Shown here: in pieces, positions 14,891-22,813 of the stretch
How positions within the stretch are numbered: position 1 is the first letter of the stretch
Layout: every line of letters begins with the position of its first letter
Origin: DASWJZ01 sp964487455
Lineage (GTDB): Bacteria; Pseudomonadota; Alphaproteobacteria; Rhizobiales; Afifellaceae
Direction of reading: 5' to 3'
DNA: 26,704 nt
NCBI GenBank assembly: GCA_964487455.1
Contig: CAZARE010000391.1
Span: 1 to 26,704, forward strand
Notes under the pieces: generated by a model
The model's input: only the letters and a program-made list of their open reading frames with translations
What the model was told of the DNA's origin: nothing
The model's database searches: none
Translations under genes and position numbers: made by a program

Positions 14891-15895
14891 TCAATAGTCG
14901 AAATTGATCATCTTGCGCATCACCATGACCCCGACGAACATCCACAAGCCCGAGATCGCCAACACGATGTTGCCGGTCTGAGTCTCGAACAGGAGCAGGA
15001 TGTAATCGGGGCTGGTTACGTAGACGAGGGCCGCCACCACCACCGGCAGCGAGCCGATGATGCCGGCGGACGATTTCGCCTCCGCGCTCATGGCGCGGAT
15101 CTTGCCGGCCATCTTCTTGCGGTCGCGCAGCACCTTGGAAAGGTTCGTCAGCGCCTCCGAAAGGCTGCCGCCGGTGCGCGACTGGATCGCGATCACGATG
15201 GCGAAGAAGTTTGTCTCCGCAAGCGGGATCCGCTCCGGCAGGCGTTCGACGGCTTCCGACAGCGGCATGCCGAGCGTTTGATCCTCCACGATCTCCCGGA
15301 ACTCGCTGCAGACCGGCTCCGCCGCTTCGGAAGCGATGACCTTGAGGCAGTCGACAAGCGGCAGGCCGGCCTTGACGCCGCGCACGATCACGTCGACGGC
15401 GTTGGGAAACTCATCGCTGAAATGCTTCAGCCGGCGCTTGCGCTTAAAGTTGACGTAGAAATGCGGGAGCAGTACCCCGCCCGAAACCGCGAATCCGGTG
15501 CTCGGGATGAGCCCGAAGCCCGCGGCCAGCAGCGAGAATGCGAAAGCGCCCACCGCCACGGCGAGGCAGACCATATAGTAGACGTTCTTGCTCCAGCTGA
15601 GCCCGGCCTGGCGCATGCGGACCGTCAAACTCGGCTTTGTGCTGGAGCGCGCCTTGGCTTTTTGCGCCTCCTCCAGCTCCTTCAAGGTGTCCTCGACGCT
15701 GCGCCGGCGCCGGCCTTCTTCCCCGGCGATGCGGTCGGCCGCAACCTTGCCCTTCGTGGCGGCGATCGTTTCGAGCCGTTTCTCGCTCTTCGAGCCACCA
15801 GCGAGACGCGGATAGAGCAAAGAAACAAGGACCCCGCCGACGGAGAAGACGGCGAGCAACACAACTGCCACCTGGACGACGAGCGGCGAGAACAT
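14891..15895 (-). CDS. tadB: Tad pilus inner-membrane platform protein TadB
   Basis: 334-aa GspF-domain membrane protein, partner of TadC. There is an N-terminal helix at about 5-28, a charged cytoplasmic region, two helices around 105-145, the GspF domain at about 160-285 (DEFPNAVDVIVRGVKAGLPL and QSRTGGSLSEALTNLS), and C-terminal helices near 273-292 and 305-327. The motif VRGVKAGLPLVDCL is typical for TadB. The ATG at 15895 is three bases after the cpaF stop, so the two are translated from one message. Confidence 0.94.
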   Translation of the reverse strand: MFSPLVVQVAVVLLAVFSVGGVLVSLLYPRLAGGSKSEKRLETIAATKGKVAADRIAGEEGRRRRSVEDTLKELEEAQKAKARSSTKPSLTVRMRQAGLSWSKNVYYMVCLAVAVGAFAFSLLAAGFGLIPSTGFAVSGGVLLPHFYVNFKRKRRLKHFSDEFPNAVDVIVRGVKAGLPLVDCLKVIASEAAEPVCSEFREIVEDQTLGMPLSEAVERLPERIPLAETNFFAIVIAIQSRTGGSLSEALTNLSKVLRDRKKMAGKIRAMSAEAKSSAGIIGSLPVVVAALVYVTSPDYILLLFETQTGNIVLAISGLWMFVGVMVMRKMINFDY

Positions 15896-15898
15896 GAT

Positions 15899-17377
15899 CT
15901 AGTTCCTGCCCGGTTCGCCCGCATCGGCCGCGTCGAGCGCTGCGGCGAGCCGCGCCTCCTCGCCGAAATAGCGCGCCCGGTCCCAGAAGCCCGGCCGTCC
16001 GATGCCTGTAGAGCGATGGCGTCCTATGATGCGGCCACTCGGGTCCTCTCCCACGATGTCGTAGATGAACAGATCCTGGGTGATGACGACATCGCCCTCC
16101 ATGCCGAGCACCTCGGTGATGTGGGTGATGCGGCGCGAGCCGTCGCGTAGGCGTGCCGCCTGCACGATCACGTCGATCGAGGAAACGATCATCTCGCGCA
16201 GCGTCTTGGCCGGCAGCGAAAAGCCGCCCATGGTGATCATCGACTCGATGCGCGACAGCGCCTCACGCGGACTGTTGGCATGCAGCGTCCCCATCGAGCC
16301 GTCATGGCCCGTGTTCATCGCCTGCAGAAGGTCGAAGGCCTCCGGTCCGCGCACCTCGCCCACGATGATCCGCTCAGGACGCATGCGCAGGCAGTTCTTG
16401 ACAAGGTCGCGCATCGTGACCTCGCCCTCTCCCTCGATGTTGGGCGGGCGGGTCTCCAGACGCACGACATGCGGCTGCTGCAGCTGCAGCTCGGCGGCAT
16501 CCTCGCAGGTGATAACGCGCTCATCGGCGTCGATGTAGCGCGTGAGGCAGTTCAACAGCGTGGTCTTGCCCGAGCCGGTGCCGCCGGAGATCAGCACGTT
16601 GCACCGCACGCGGCCGACGATCTGCAGGATCGTGGCGCCTTCCGGCGTGACCGTGCCGAATTGAACAAGCTGATCGAGCGTCAGCTTGTCCTTCTTGAAC
16701 TTGCGGATCGTGAGCGCCGGGCCGTCTATTGAAAGCGGCGGCGCGATGACGTTGACACGCGAGCCATCGGGCAGGCGCGCGTCGCAGATGGGGCTCGCCT
16801 CGTCGACTCGCCTGCCTACCTGGCTGACGATGCGCTGGCAGATATTGAGGAGCTGCGAATTGTCGCGGAAACGGACATCCGTCTCCTCGACCCTGCCTCC
16901 GACCTCGATGAAGATGCTGTCGGCGCCGTTGACCATGATGTCGGAAATCTCATCACGGGCCAGCAGCGGCTCGAGCGGGCCGTAGCCGAGGACGTCGTTG
17001 CAGATGTCTTCAAGCAACTCTTCCTGCTCGGCAATCGACATCACCACGTTCTTGACAGTGATGATGTCGTTGACGATGTCGCGGATCTCCTCGCGCGCCT
17101 GGTCAAGGTCCATCTTGGACAGCTGCGACAAGTCGATCGTGTCGATCAGCGCGCCGAAGATCTGCGTCTTGAGATCGTAGTACTCGTCTGTCTTGCGCGG
17201 ACGCGACTGCAAGACCGGAGCCGCCGCTGACATCGACGTAGCGGGTTTCGCCGCCGCCCGCTGGGGCGCAGGGGCCGCAGCCGGCGGAGGCGCCTTTGGC
17301 CCTGCGGCGGCCGGCGGCTCCGGCCGCTTGGGCGGCCGGTCGTCTACCAGGTCGGCTAAACTGCGCTTACCGAACAT
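15899..17377 (-). CDS. cpaF: Tad pilus assembly ATPase CpaF (TadA)
   Basis: 492-aa secretion ATPase of the VirB11/PilT class that powers Flp pilus extension (and, in Caulobacter-type Tad systems, retraction). A Pro/Ala-rich N-terminal tail (about 18-60) is followed by the N-terminal domain with the typical GYGPLEPLLARDEISDIMVN, then Walker A GGTGSGKTT (265-273), Asp box TCEDAAELQL (290-299), Walker B-like RIIVGEVRG (336-344) and His box TGHDGSMGTLHANSP (356-370). All catalytic blocks are intact. It lies in the cpa operon between cpaE (15 bp) and tadB (3 bp). Confidence 0.96.
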   Translation of the reverse strand: MFGKRSLADLVDDRPPKRPEPPAAAGPKAPPPAAAPAPQRAAAKPATSMSAAAPVLQSRPRKTDEYYDLKTQIFGALIDTIDLSQLSKMDLDQAREEIRDIVNDIITVKNVVMSIAEQEELLEDICNDVLGYGPLEPLLARDEISDIMVNGADSIFIEVGGRVEETDVRFRDNSQLLNICQRIVSQVGRRVDEASPICDARLPDGSRVNVIAPPLSIDGPALTIRKFKKDKLTLDQLVQFGTVTPEGATILQIVGRVRCNVLISGGTGSGKTTLLNCLTRYIDADERVITCEDAAELQLQQPHVVRLETRPPNIEGEGEVTMRDLVKNCLRMRPERIIVGEVRGPEAFDLLQAMNTGHDGSMGTLHANSPREALSRIESMITMGGFSLPAKTLREMIVSSIDVIVQAARLRDGSRRITHITEVLGMEGDVVITQDLFIYDIVGEDPSGRIIGRHRSTGIGRPGFWDRARYFGEEARLAAALDAADAGEPGRN

Positions 17378-17392
17378 TCACGCTCTCCTGGA

Positions 17393-18697
17393 TCAGCTCG
17401 CCTTTTTTGATTTGGACTTCGGCTTGGGCTTCGATTTGAACCGCTGCAGCAGCGGTCCGAGGTCGAGCCCGCGCTTGCGAGCCTTGTTCAACTCCTTGCG
17501 CCCCGAGATCACCTGGGCCACATCGGTGAAGACCTCCGAAGTCGTGGTCCTGGCCGAGGCTTCAGCGATCATCTGGCCGTTATTGGCGGCCGTGCCAAAG
17601 AGCAGCGGGTCGAAGGGGATTGTGGCGATCGGCGTGATCTGCAGCGCCGCGGCGAAATCGTCGGGCTTAATTTCCGGCCGCTTGGGCACACCCACCTGGT
17701 TAAGGATCAGCTTCGGCGGCGTATCGTTGGGACGCGCCTGCTTCAAGAAGTCGAAAATGGACTTGGCGTTGCGCAGATTCGCCAGATCGGGCACGGCGGT
17801 GACGATGACCTCGTCGGCGCCGACGAGTGTCTTGCGTGCCCAGGCCGTCCACAGATGCGGTACGTCGAGCACCACTGTGGGAACGTTCGCCTGCACGATT
17901 TCAAGCACTTGGTCGAACGCCTCTTCGTTGAAGTCATAGGACTTGTCGAGCGCCACCGGCGCCGAGAGCAAGCTCAGGTGGTCATCGCACTTAGCGAGCA
18001 GGCGATCGAGCAGAACCTCGTCGAGCCGATCGGCCCCGAACACAGCGTCGGCGATACCCTGCGGAGGATCGAGGTTGAAGTCGAGACCCGCGGTGCCGAA
18101 CGGAAGGTCGAGGTCGGCAAGGATCACGTCCGAGCCGACCAGGCGCGCCAAGGTCCAGGCGACGTTGTGGGCGATGGTGGAGGAGCCGACGCCGCCCTTG
18201 GCGCCGATGAACGCGTAGACCTGCCCAAGCTTGTCGGTGTTAGATTCGTGATAGATCCCGGAGATCGCCGTGATGATCGTCATGACGTCGATCGGTGCGA
18301 CGAGGTACTCGGAGACTCCGCGCTTCAGGAGCTCGCGGTAGAGGCGCACGTCGTTGGAGTGGCCGATTGCCAAGACCTTGGTGCCGGCGTCGCAGACTGC
18401 CGCCAAGCCGTCGAGACTGGCGATGAGGTCTTCGACCTCCAGACGCGTCTCCACCATGATCAGATTGGGCGTCGGCGCAGAGCGATAGAACTCGGTCGCC
18501 GCATTGAGGCCGCCCGTGTGCACCTTTACGTGCGCGCGCGCCATCCGCCGGTCCATGGCGGCGGTCTCGATCGTGCCGGCGATCTCCGGAGTGTCGCAGA
18601 AAGCCTGAATGGTGATGCGTGGGATCGGGCGCGCCTCGGGCGGCCGCGAGGCCGCCTCGTCACCAGCGGAAGCCATGTCGTAGGCAAGGTTTGTCAT
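17393..18697 (-). CDS. cpaE: Tad pilus localisation ATPase CpaE (TadZ), MinD/ParA-like
   Basis: 434-aa protein of the TadZ/CpaE family, which places the pilus machine at its cellular site. Residues about 28-150 form a receiver-like domain without a convincing phospho-acceptor Asp. A MinD/ParA-like domain follows from about 158. Its P-loop reads GAKGGVGSST (165-174): the signature Lys167 is present but the usual P-loop GK(T/S) lysine is replaced by Ser, a deviation seen in this family. Other ATPase blocks are VILADLDLPFGTAGLDFN and TVVLDVPH. The C-terminus is a short Lys-rich tail (KSKPKPKSKSKKAS) that could contact membrane or nucleic acid. It is in the operon between cpaD (6 bp) and cpaF. 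Confidence 0.94.
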   Translation of the reverse strand: MTNLAYDMASAGDEAASRPPEARPIPRITIQAFCDTPEIAGTIETAAMDRRMARAHVKVHTGGLNAATEFYRSAPTPNLIMVETRLEVEDLIASLDGLAAVCDAGTKVLAIGHSNDVRLYRELLKRGVSEYLVAPIDVMTIITAISGIYHESNTDKLGQVYAFIGAKGGVGSSTIAHNVAWTLARLVGSDVILADLDLPFGTAGLDFNLDPPQGIADAVFGADRLDEVLLDRLLAKCDDHLSLLSAPVALDKSYDFNEEAFDQVLEIVQANVPTVVLDVPHLWTAWARKTLVGADEVIVTAVPDLANLRNAKSIFDFLKQARPNDTPPKLILNQVGVPKRPEIKPDDFAAALQITPIATIPFDPLLFGTAANNGQMIAEASARTTTSEVFTDVAQVISGRKELNKARKRGLDLGPLLQRFKSKPKPKSKSKKAS

Positions 18698-18703
18698 CTG
18701 TCA

Positions 18704-19435
18704 CTATCCCCCGGTGCCGCTGTCGATTAGCTCGACCGTCGACCGCGGGTCGCCGCCTTGTTCGTAGGTCTTGATCACGAGAGCACGGCGGGCGCCGCTA
18801 GCGGGCGACATTGGCTGAGGCCGGATAAGGTCGGCGGGGTTGTCGACCATGGCCGCCAGGTTCTGGGTCTGCGCACAGCCGAAGTCGTGGTAGGTGGCGT
18901 TCCGATAGTCGGTCACGCCTCCGGCCGGCCACACGCCGCACTGCGGCACGACCGCCTTCACACGCAGATAGGACACCCGCAGAGGAGCGACTTTCGAGCG
19001 ATCGTTCACGCCGTAGGGTGCAACCCGAATGCTGCTCCGCGGCACGCCCGAGCGCACGAGAGCGTAGTGCACAGCCCGCCCCGTGGACGCGGCGGCAACC
19101 TCGTTCGCCGAGCCGGTCGGCACCTGTATGGTGATCGCACCAGTCCCGTCGGCACGGTAGTCGTCGACGTAGTGGCGAATTGCGGTTTCGATCTCAGGCG
19201 ACATGGCCGGGCCCTTCATGCCCACCGGCACGTCAAGAGCTTCCGGCTCTTCGGAAATCAGGATCGGATGACGTTCCCGGTAGTCGAAGTCGCGAAGATC
19301 GACGTCGGAGGTCGCCGTAGATGTGCACCCGGCCGACAACGCTGCGACCGCGGCAAAGGCAGCGCCGCCGAAGAACAGCCTTGCTGGACCCCGGCGCGAG
19401 TTGGGTCTGGCAGTCGGCAAGTGTCTAGCTATCAC
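18704..19435 (-). CDS. cpaD: Tad pilus CpaD lipoprotein
   Basis: 243-aa pilus assembly protein of the CpaD family, thought to act with the CpaC secretin at the outer membrane. The N-terminal signal ends in a lipobox (LSAGC, Cys37), predicting a lipoprotein. The central part DYRERHPILISEEPEALDVPVG is the CpaD family hallmark (split here as DYRERHPI and LDVPVG), and the C-terminal half carries FGCAQTQNLAAMV and NPADLIRPQ, also typical. It starts with GTG (19435-19433), with a purine-rich GGAGGAG sequence 3 bases upstream, an unusually close ribosome site. It is 12 bp after the cpaC stop. Confidence 0.92.
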   Translation of the reverse strand: MIARHLPTARPNSRRGPARLFFGGAAFAAVAALSAGCTSTATSDVDLRDFDYRERHPILISEEPEALDVPVGMKGPAMSPEIETAIRHYVDDYRADGTGAITIQVPTGSANEVAAASTGRAVHYALVRSGVPRSSIRVAPYGVNDRSKVAPLRVSYLRVKAVVPQCGVWPAGGVTDYRNATYHDFGCAQTQNLAAMVDNPADLIRPQPMSPASGARRALVIKTYEQGGDPRSTVELIDSGTGG

Positions 19436-19447
19436 GGGCTCCTCCCA

Positions 19448-20965
19448 TCAATCGAAGGTAAACCCGACGGCAGCTGCCCCGCCGGGAACCTGGCCCCTGG
19501 TGCCGTACACCTTGGTCAGGCGGTTCAGGAAATACGACTCCGCGTCGTTGGCCGGGAGAAGGTTGTCACCCGGGCGCGCGAGCTCCTGAGGAGCCGTCGG
19601 CTTTACCAGGTACGCCGTCACGATCATCACCAGCTCAGTCTGCTCGCTGAGAAAGTCCTTCGACGAGAAGAGCGAACCGAGGACCGGAAGCTTCTGCAGC
19701 CACGGAAGGCCGGACACGGCGCGGCGCATGTCTTCCTGGATCAAGCCCGCGACCATGAAGGAGCCGCCCGATGGCAATTCGATCGACGTCTCGGCCCGCC
19801 GCACGGACGTCGCCGGAATGCTGATGGCCGTGTTGCCGATCGGCAGCGATACCGCCCCGGTGGCGGAGATATCGCTGACTTCGCTGCGAATCTTGAGGCT
19901 GATACGTCCCGCCGAAAGCACGACAGGCGTGAAGGCGAGATTGACGCCGAACTGCTTGAAAGCGACGGTGATGCCGCCGTCGTCGCCGGCAACCGGCACA
20001 GGAAATTCTCCGCCGGCCAGGAAGTTGGCGGTCTCTCCCGATACGGCGGTCAGCGTCGGCTCCGCGAGCGTGCGAAGCATGCGCGTTTCTTCGAGCGCGC
20101 GCAGCGTCGCGCCGACCGTGAAGTCGTCTCCGGACACATTCGCCCCGAACGCCCCTGGCGAGCTGGCCGTGCCGAACGGAAAGTTGATCGGGCTCGCGCC
20201 GGTTCCGGGAGCCATCGCCGGCAGGCCGCCGCTGGCGCCCACCACTGTGCCGAAAGCGAAGTTCGTCCCGTTGAGAATCGCCTGCGTGTTGATGCCCAGC
20301 TGCTTCACGACTGATCGCTGCACCTCGACGACCGAAACCTTCAGCGTGACCTGCTCCTCGCCCGCGATTGAGATCAGGTTCACGATCCCCGGCTGCGAGT
20401 CCTCGCCAACGGTCTGCTGCGTGAAAGTCGCTCCCGCGCCAGCCGACGTGCCGGTCGTTGTGGAGGTGATGATCTCAGGAAGCATCTTCGCGGCGATCTC
20501 AACCGCGCGCGAAGCGTCGGAGGCCGTCTGCACGTGGCCTCTCAACACGATGCTCTTGTTGATGGAGTCGGCGCGCACGTAGCCGTACGGGATAGCTTCG
20601 GCAAGCAGCCGGTTAAGACCGGTCACGTCCGCCGCAACGTAGATGTCGAAGTTGCCGATCTGCTGACCCGCAGAGTCGAAAAGGAAGACGCTTGCCTGGC
20701 CGAAATCGACTCCGATCAGATAGAGGCGCGTGGAGGTGCGCAGCACGGCGTCGGCGATCTGCGGATTGGAGACGAGCACATCGCCCACAGGCTGCGGCAG
20801 ATCCACGACGACGGACTTGTTCACGCCGAGGTTGATCGCCTCGCCATTAAGCATCTCTCCCGTGGCAAGCTTCATGTATCCCTGCGCCACCGCAGCGCCC
20901 GGCAGGACGATGGCGGCCAGCATGATCGTCAGCAATATTGCCCGGATGCGTCCCAGCACGGTCAT
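19448..20965 (-). CDS. cpaC: Tad pilus secretin CpaC (RcpA)
   Basis: Outer-membrane secretin ring for the Flp pilus, 505 aa from the chosen start. The signal peptide is MTVLGRIRAILLTIMLAAIV, cut after AVAQ. An N-terminal pilus domain follows (INLGVNKSVVVDLPQ, VSNPQIADAVL), then a BON-like region and the secretin domain (RTLAEPTLTAVSGETANFLAGGEFPVPV split across the core) ending with the secretin signature PWLQKLPVLGSLF and TELVMIVTAYLV. Two starts are possible. The upstream ATG at 20998 overlaps the cpaB stop as ATGA. The ATG at 20965 has a GGGGAG ribosome site 7 bases upstream and gives a clean signal peptide, so it is preferred. The choice changes only 11 residues. Confidence 0.94.
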   Translation of the reverse strand: MTVLGRIRAILLTIMLAAIVLPGAAVAQGYMKLATGEMLNGEAINLGVNKSVVVDLPQPVGDVLVSNPQIADAVLRTSTRLYLIGVDFGQASVFLFDSAGQQIGNFDIYVAADVTGLNRLLAEAIPYGYVRADSINKSIVLRGHVQTASDASRAVEIAAKMLPEIITSTTTGTSAGAGATFTQQTVGEDSQPGIVNLISIAGEEQVTLKVSVVEVQRSVVKQLGINTQAILNGTNFAFGTVVGASGGLPAMAPGTGASPINFPFGTASSPGAFGANVSGDDFTVGATLRALEETRMLRTLAEPTLTAVSGETANFLAGGEFPVPVAGDDGGITVAFKQFGVNLAFTPVVLSAGRISLKIRSEVSDISATGAVSLPIGNTAISIPATSVRRAETSIELPSGGSFMVAGLIQEDMRRAVSGLPWLQKLPVLGSLFSSKDFLSEQTELVMIVTAYLVKPTAPQELARPGDNLLPANDAESYFLNRLTKVYGTRGQVPGGAAAVGFTFD

Positions 20966-20994
20966 TTTGTTGCTCCCCGGCGTGAGCGCCGAAA

Positions 20995-21780
20995 TCATTG
21001 TGTCGTCACTGTCCGGCTGCGGCCGGCGCGAAATACGCGCACCGTTCCGCTTTGCCTCTCTTCGCGGGCGCTGACGACGTCTGTGTCGGTGGTGCTGCGA
21101 AGCGAAAGCGACAGCGTTCCAGAGGCCTCGGCGGCGGTGATCATTTCGACCTGCGCCGGATCGAGTTCCAGCGTCGCGGTCTTGCCGACGACAACAGACT
21201 CTCCCTCCCTCTCGTCGACGGTCTGATCGATCGCCAGCACCTTGATGTTGGCGAGAATCGTCCGGCTGACGTTCTCCCCCGGCATGTCTGGGCTTACCTG
21301 CTGGCTGACAGTGTGCACCACGTCGACGCGGTCGCCCGGTAGGATGAACCCGCCCGCCGTGCTCTGCGCCGACACCCGCACGGCGACGGCGCGCTTTCCC
21401 GTCGGCAGGATGGCGGAAAGAAATCCGCTTTCCGGACGCGCAAGCTTGACGTTGCGGATCGGCTCGCCGGCAACGAATGGACTGCGCACGACTGAGCCGG
21501 CAAGCTCGGCGACCGCGTCGGGCATCGTCTGCTTTTGGATGTATACGCTGTTCATTGCGTCGTCCGGCCAGCGCTGCCAGCGAACATTGTCCGCCGCGAT
21601 CCTGTTGCCCTGGCTGATGTCCTTGGCCGCCACGAGCACGTCCTGCGACTGAATCTGCGGAGCGAGCTCCACAACGGTTGGCGCGGGAGGAGTCCCGGGG
21701 CCCATATTGAGTGCCAAATACGCCGCGATGCCGCCCGCAACGAGCGCAACGGCGAGTACGAGCACGCGAAACAGCTTCAT
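20995..21780 (-). CDS. cpaB: Tad pilus assembly protein CpaB (RcpC)
   Basis: 261-aa periplasmic protein with an N-terminal membrane anchor (about 4-25). An SAF domain follows at about 46-115 (VLVAAKDISQGNRIAADNVRW), then the RcpC-type domain (GKRAVAVRVSAQSTAGGFILPGDRVDVV, split over 126-155) and a C-terminal region with LELDPAQVEMITAAEASG. RcpC/CpaB proteins associate with the secretin and may bind peptidoglycan. It is the first gene of the cpaB-tadC operon. A near-consensus CtrA-type box lies about 70 bp upstream of its ATG. Its stop overlaps the alternative cpaC start. Confidence 0.94.
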   Translation of the reverse strand: MKLFRVLVLAVALVAGGIAAYLALNMGPGTPPAPTVVELAPQIQSQDVLVAAKDISQGNRIAADNVRWQRWPDDAMNSVYIQKQTMPDAVAELAGSVVRSPFVAGEPIRNVKLARPESGFLSAILPTGKRAVAVRVSAQSTAGGFILPGDRVDVVHTVSQQVSPDMPGENVSRTILANIKVLAIDQTVDEREGESVVVGKTATLELDPAQVEMITAAEASGTLSLSLRSTTDTDVVSAREERQSGTVRVFRAGRSRTVTTQ

Positions 21781-21950
21781 CGTATTTGCCTCGATTGATC
21801 CGGTCCGCGACCGCGTCCGTCAGTGCGATTCAGTCTCGCGAGGAAAGGTCAAGACATGGTTAATGCGCGGAAATCCTTTGGATTGATCGCGCCCGACGGA
21901 CGGCGCGGAGAGACGTTTCAGACGGAGCGATTCGCCAACATCCGGTGGCG
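21781..21950. promoter_or_regulatory. Promoter region of the cpaB-tadC operon
   Basis: 170 bp between the cpaA stop and the cpaB start, both on the minus strand. It holds the CtrA-like box at 21849-21863 and two GANTC sites (21827-21831 and 21929-21933). No hairpin terminator for cpaA was seen, so some readthrough from cpaA into cpaB is possible. Confidence 0.5.
21849..21863 (-). promoter_or_regulatory. CtrA-type box (7 of 8 positions) upstream of cpaB
   Basis: On the minus strand the site reads TTAA, seven bases, TTGA: one mismatch to TTAA-N7-TTAA. It lies 68 bp before the cpaB ATG. The call rests on the motif and on the exact boxes at two other Tad promoters in this window. Confidence 0.5.
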
Positions 21951-22469
21951 TCAGATTGCCGCGCGCAAGAACCAGTCAGTGCTCGGCAATACGATGAGCG
22001 CCGCGGGCGCCATGGCGGCGCCGTAGGGAATTCCGGCTTTGGCGTCGCGCAACTGGGCGATCCAAGGCACCCGGTCCAGCGCCGCCGGCAGCAGGCGCAT
22101 GCGCAGCTGCAGGATGACGAGCGTGAGCAGCCCCCCGAGCAGCGATGCATAGACGAAGAAGAGCAGCGCCTCGGACGGCTGGAACCAGAGCGCTGCAACG
22201 GTTGCCAGCTTGGCATCGCCGCCGCCGATCCAGCCGAGCGCGAAGAAGGCGAAGGTGCATACGAACACCAGCGCCGCCAGCGCTACGCTCCACCCGAGCT
22301 CGCTCAGGCTGAACCCCGCAAGCGGGGCCAGGATCGCCCAGGCGACCCCGATCGCCACCACGAGGGTGTTGCGTATCTTGAGAGTGACCAAGTCCATCAC
22401 GCCGGCATAGACCATTGCCAGCGGGAAGAGGAGGAGACCCAGAGTTGCCGCGACGGCCGAGATGGTCAT
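21951..22469 (-). CDS. cpaA: Prepilin peptidase CpaA (TadV)
   Basis: 172-aa integral membrane aspartic protease (peptidase family A24) that removes the leader of the Flp pilin and pseudopilins at the cytoplasmic membrane face. About five hydrophobic helices are visible. The two catalytic aspartates are Asp26 (AGVMDLVTLKI) and Asp85 (GGGDAKL). It lacks the N-methylation domain of larger prepilin peptidases, as usual for TadV/CpaA. No strong ribosome site precedes the ATG at 22469. It is separated from pilA by a strong hairpin, so it may have its own promoter in the 98 bp upstream. Confidence 0.94.
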   Translation of the reverse strand: MTISAVAATLGLLLFPLAMVYAGVMDLVTLKIRNTLVVAIGVAWAILAPLAGFSLSELGWSVALAALVFVCTFAFFALGWIGGGDAKLATVAALWFQPSEALLFFVYASLLGGLLTLVILQLRMRLLPAALDRVPWIAQLRDAKAGIPYGAAMAPAALIVLPSTDWFLRAAI

Positions 22470-22567
22470 ACGTCAGCCGATAGAATGTTGCTTGGGCGAC
22501 CGTCCAAGAAAATGGTTTCCGAATTGGAAAGGGACGCCGCCCGCGGCGATCCGCCGGCACTCAACGA

Positions 22568-22593
22568 AAACGGAGGGCGATCGCCCTCCGTTT
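22568..22593 (-). terminator. Terminator downstream of pilA
   Basis: A perfect 26-bp palindrome (13-bp arms meeting at GCGATCGC) lies 28 bp after the pilA stop. On the minus strand it is followed by TTTTCGTT. The strength of the stem and the T-rich exit fit a rho-independent terminator for the short, highly expressed pilin message. It also separates pilA from cpaA. Confidence 0.85.
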
Positions 22594-22621
22594 CAGTTCG
22601 ACGGCCCTCAGGCGCGCCGTA

Positions 22622-22786
22622 TTACTTCAGCTGCTGGGCGATCTCGTTGAACTTGCTCGTCAGGTTCGTGCCGATGGTCGACAGCACGCCGATGATCACG
22701 ACCGAAATCAGAGCCGCAATGAGACCGTACTCAATGGCGGTCGCACCAGACTCGTCCTTCGCAAAGCGGGTGATAAGTTTCTGCAT
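22622..22786 (-). CDS. pilA: Flp/PilA major type IVb pilin
   Basis: 54-aa pilin precursor, too short for many gene tracks. The leader is MQKLITRFAKDESG with cleavage after Gly14. The mature 40-aa pilin begins ATAIEYGLIAAL, containing the Flp motif with Glu5-Tyr6, followed by a hydrophobic helix (LISVVIIGVLSTIG) and the tail TNLTSKFNEIAQQLK. This is the subunit of the adhesive Flp pilus, processed by CpaA. A ribosome site AGGAG lies 7 bases before the ATG, inside a short tandem repeat. A strong hairpin follows the gene. The pilin is probably expressed as a single-gene unit. Confidence 0.97.
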   Translation of the reverse strand: MQKLITRFAKDESGATAIEYGLIAALISVVIIGVLSTIGTNLTSKFNEIAQQLK

Positions 22787-22793
22787 CTCTCTG

Positions 22794-22813
22794 CTCCTAA
22801 ACTCCTAAACTCC
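22794..22813 (-). repeat. 2.5 tandem copies of TTTAGGAG before the pilin start
   Basis: On the minus strand GGAG is followed by two copies of TTTAGGAG, so three GGAG cores occur at 8-bp spacing. The nearest core is at the proper distance from the pilA ATG; the others are 8 and 16 bp further upstream. Confidence 0.8.

Noticed and set aside
14810..16150. Long plus-strand frame (446 codons) antisense to tadC/tadB/cpaF
   Set aside because: It spans three well-recognised minus-strand genes, its translation is Arg/His/Asp-rich without domain-like blocks, and high GC makes such stop-free shadows common.
18758..20314. Plus-strand frame of 518 codons antisense to cpaD and cpaC
   Set aside because: The translation is low-complexity and Arg/Gly/His-rich with no hydrophobic pattern or motif; the opposite strand encodes clear family proteins.
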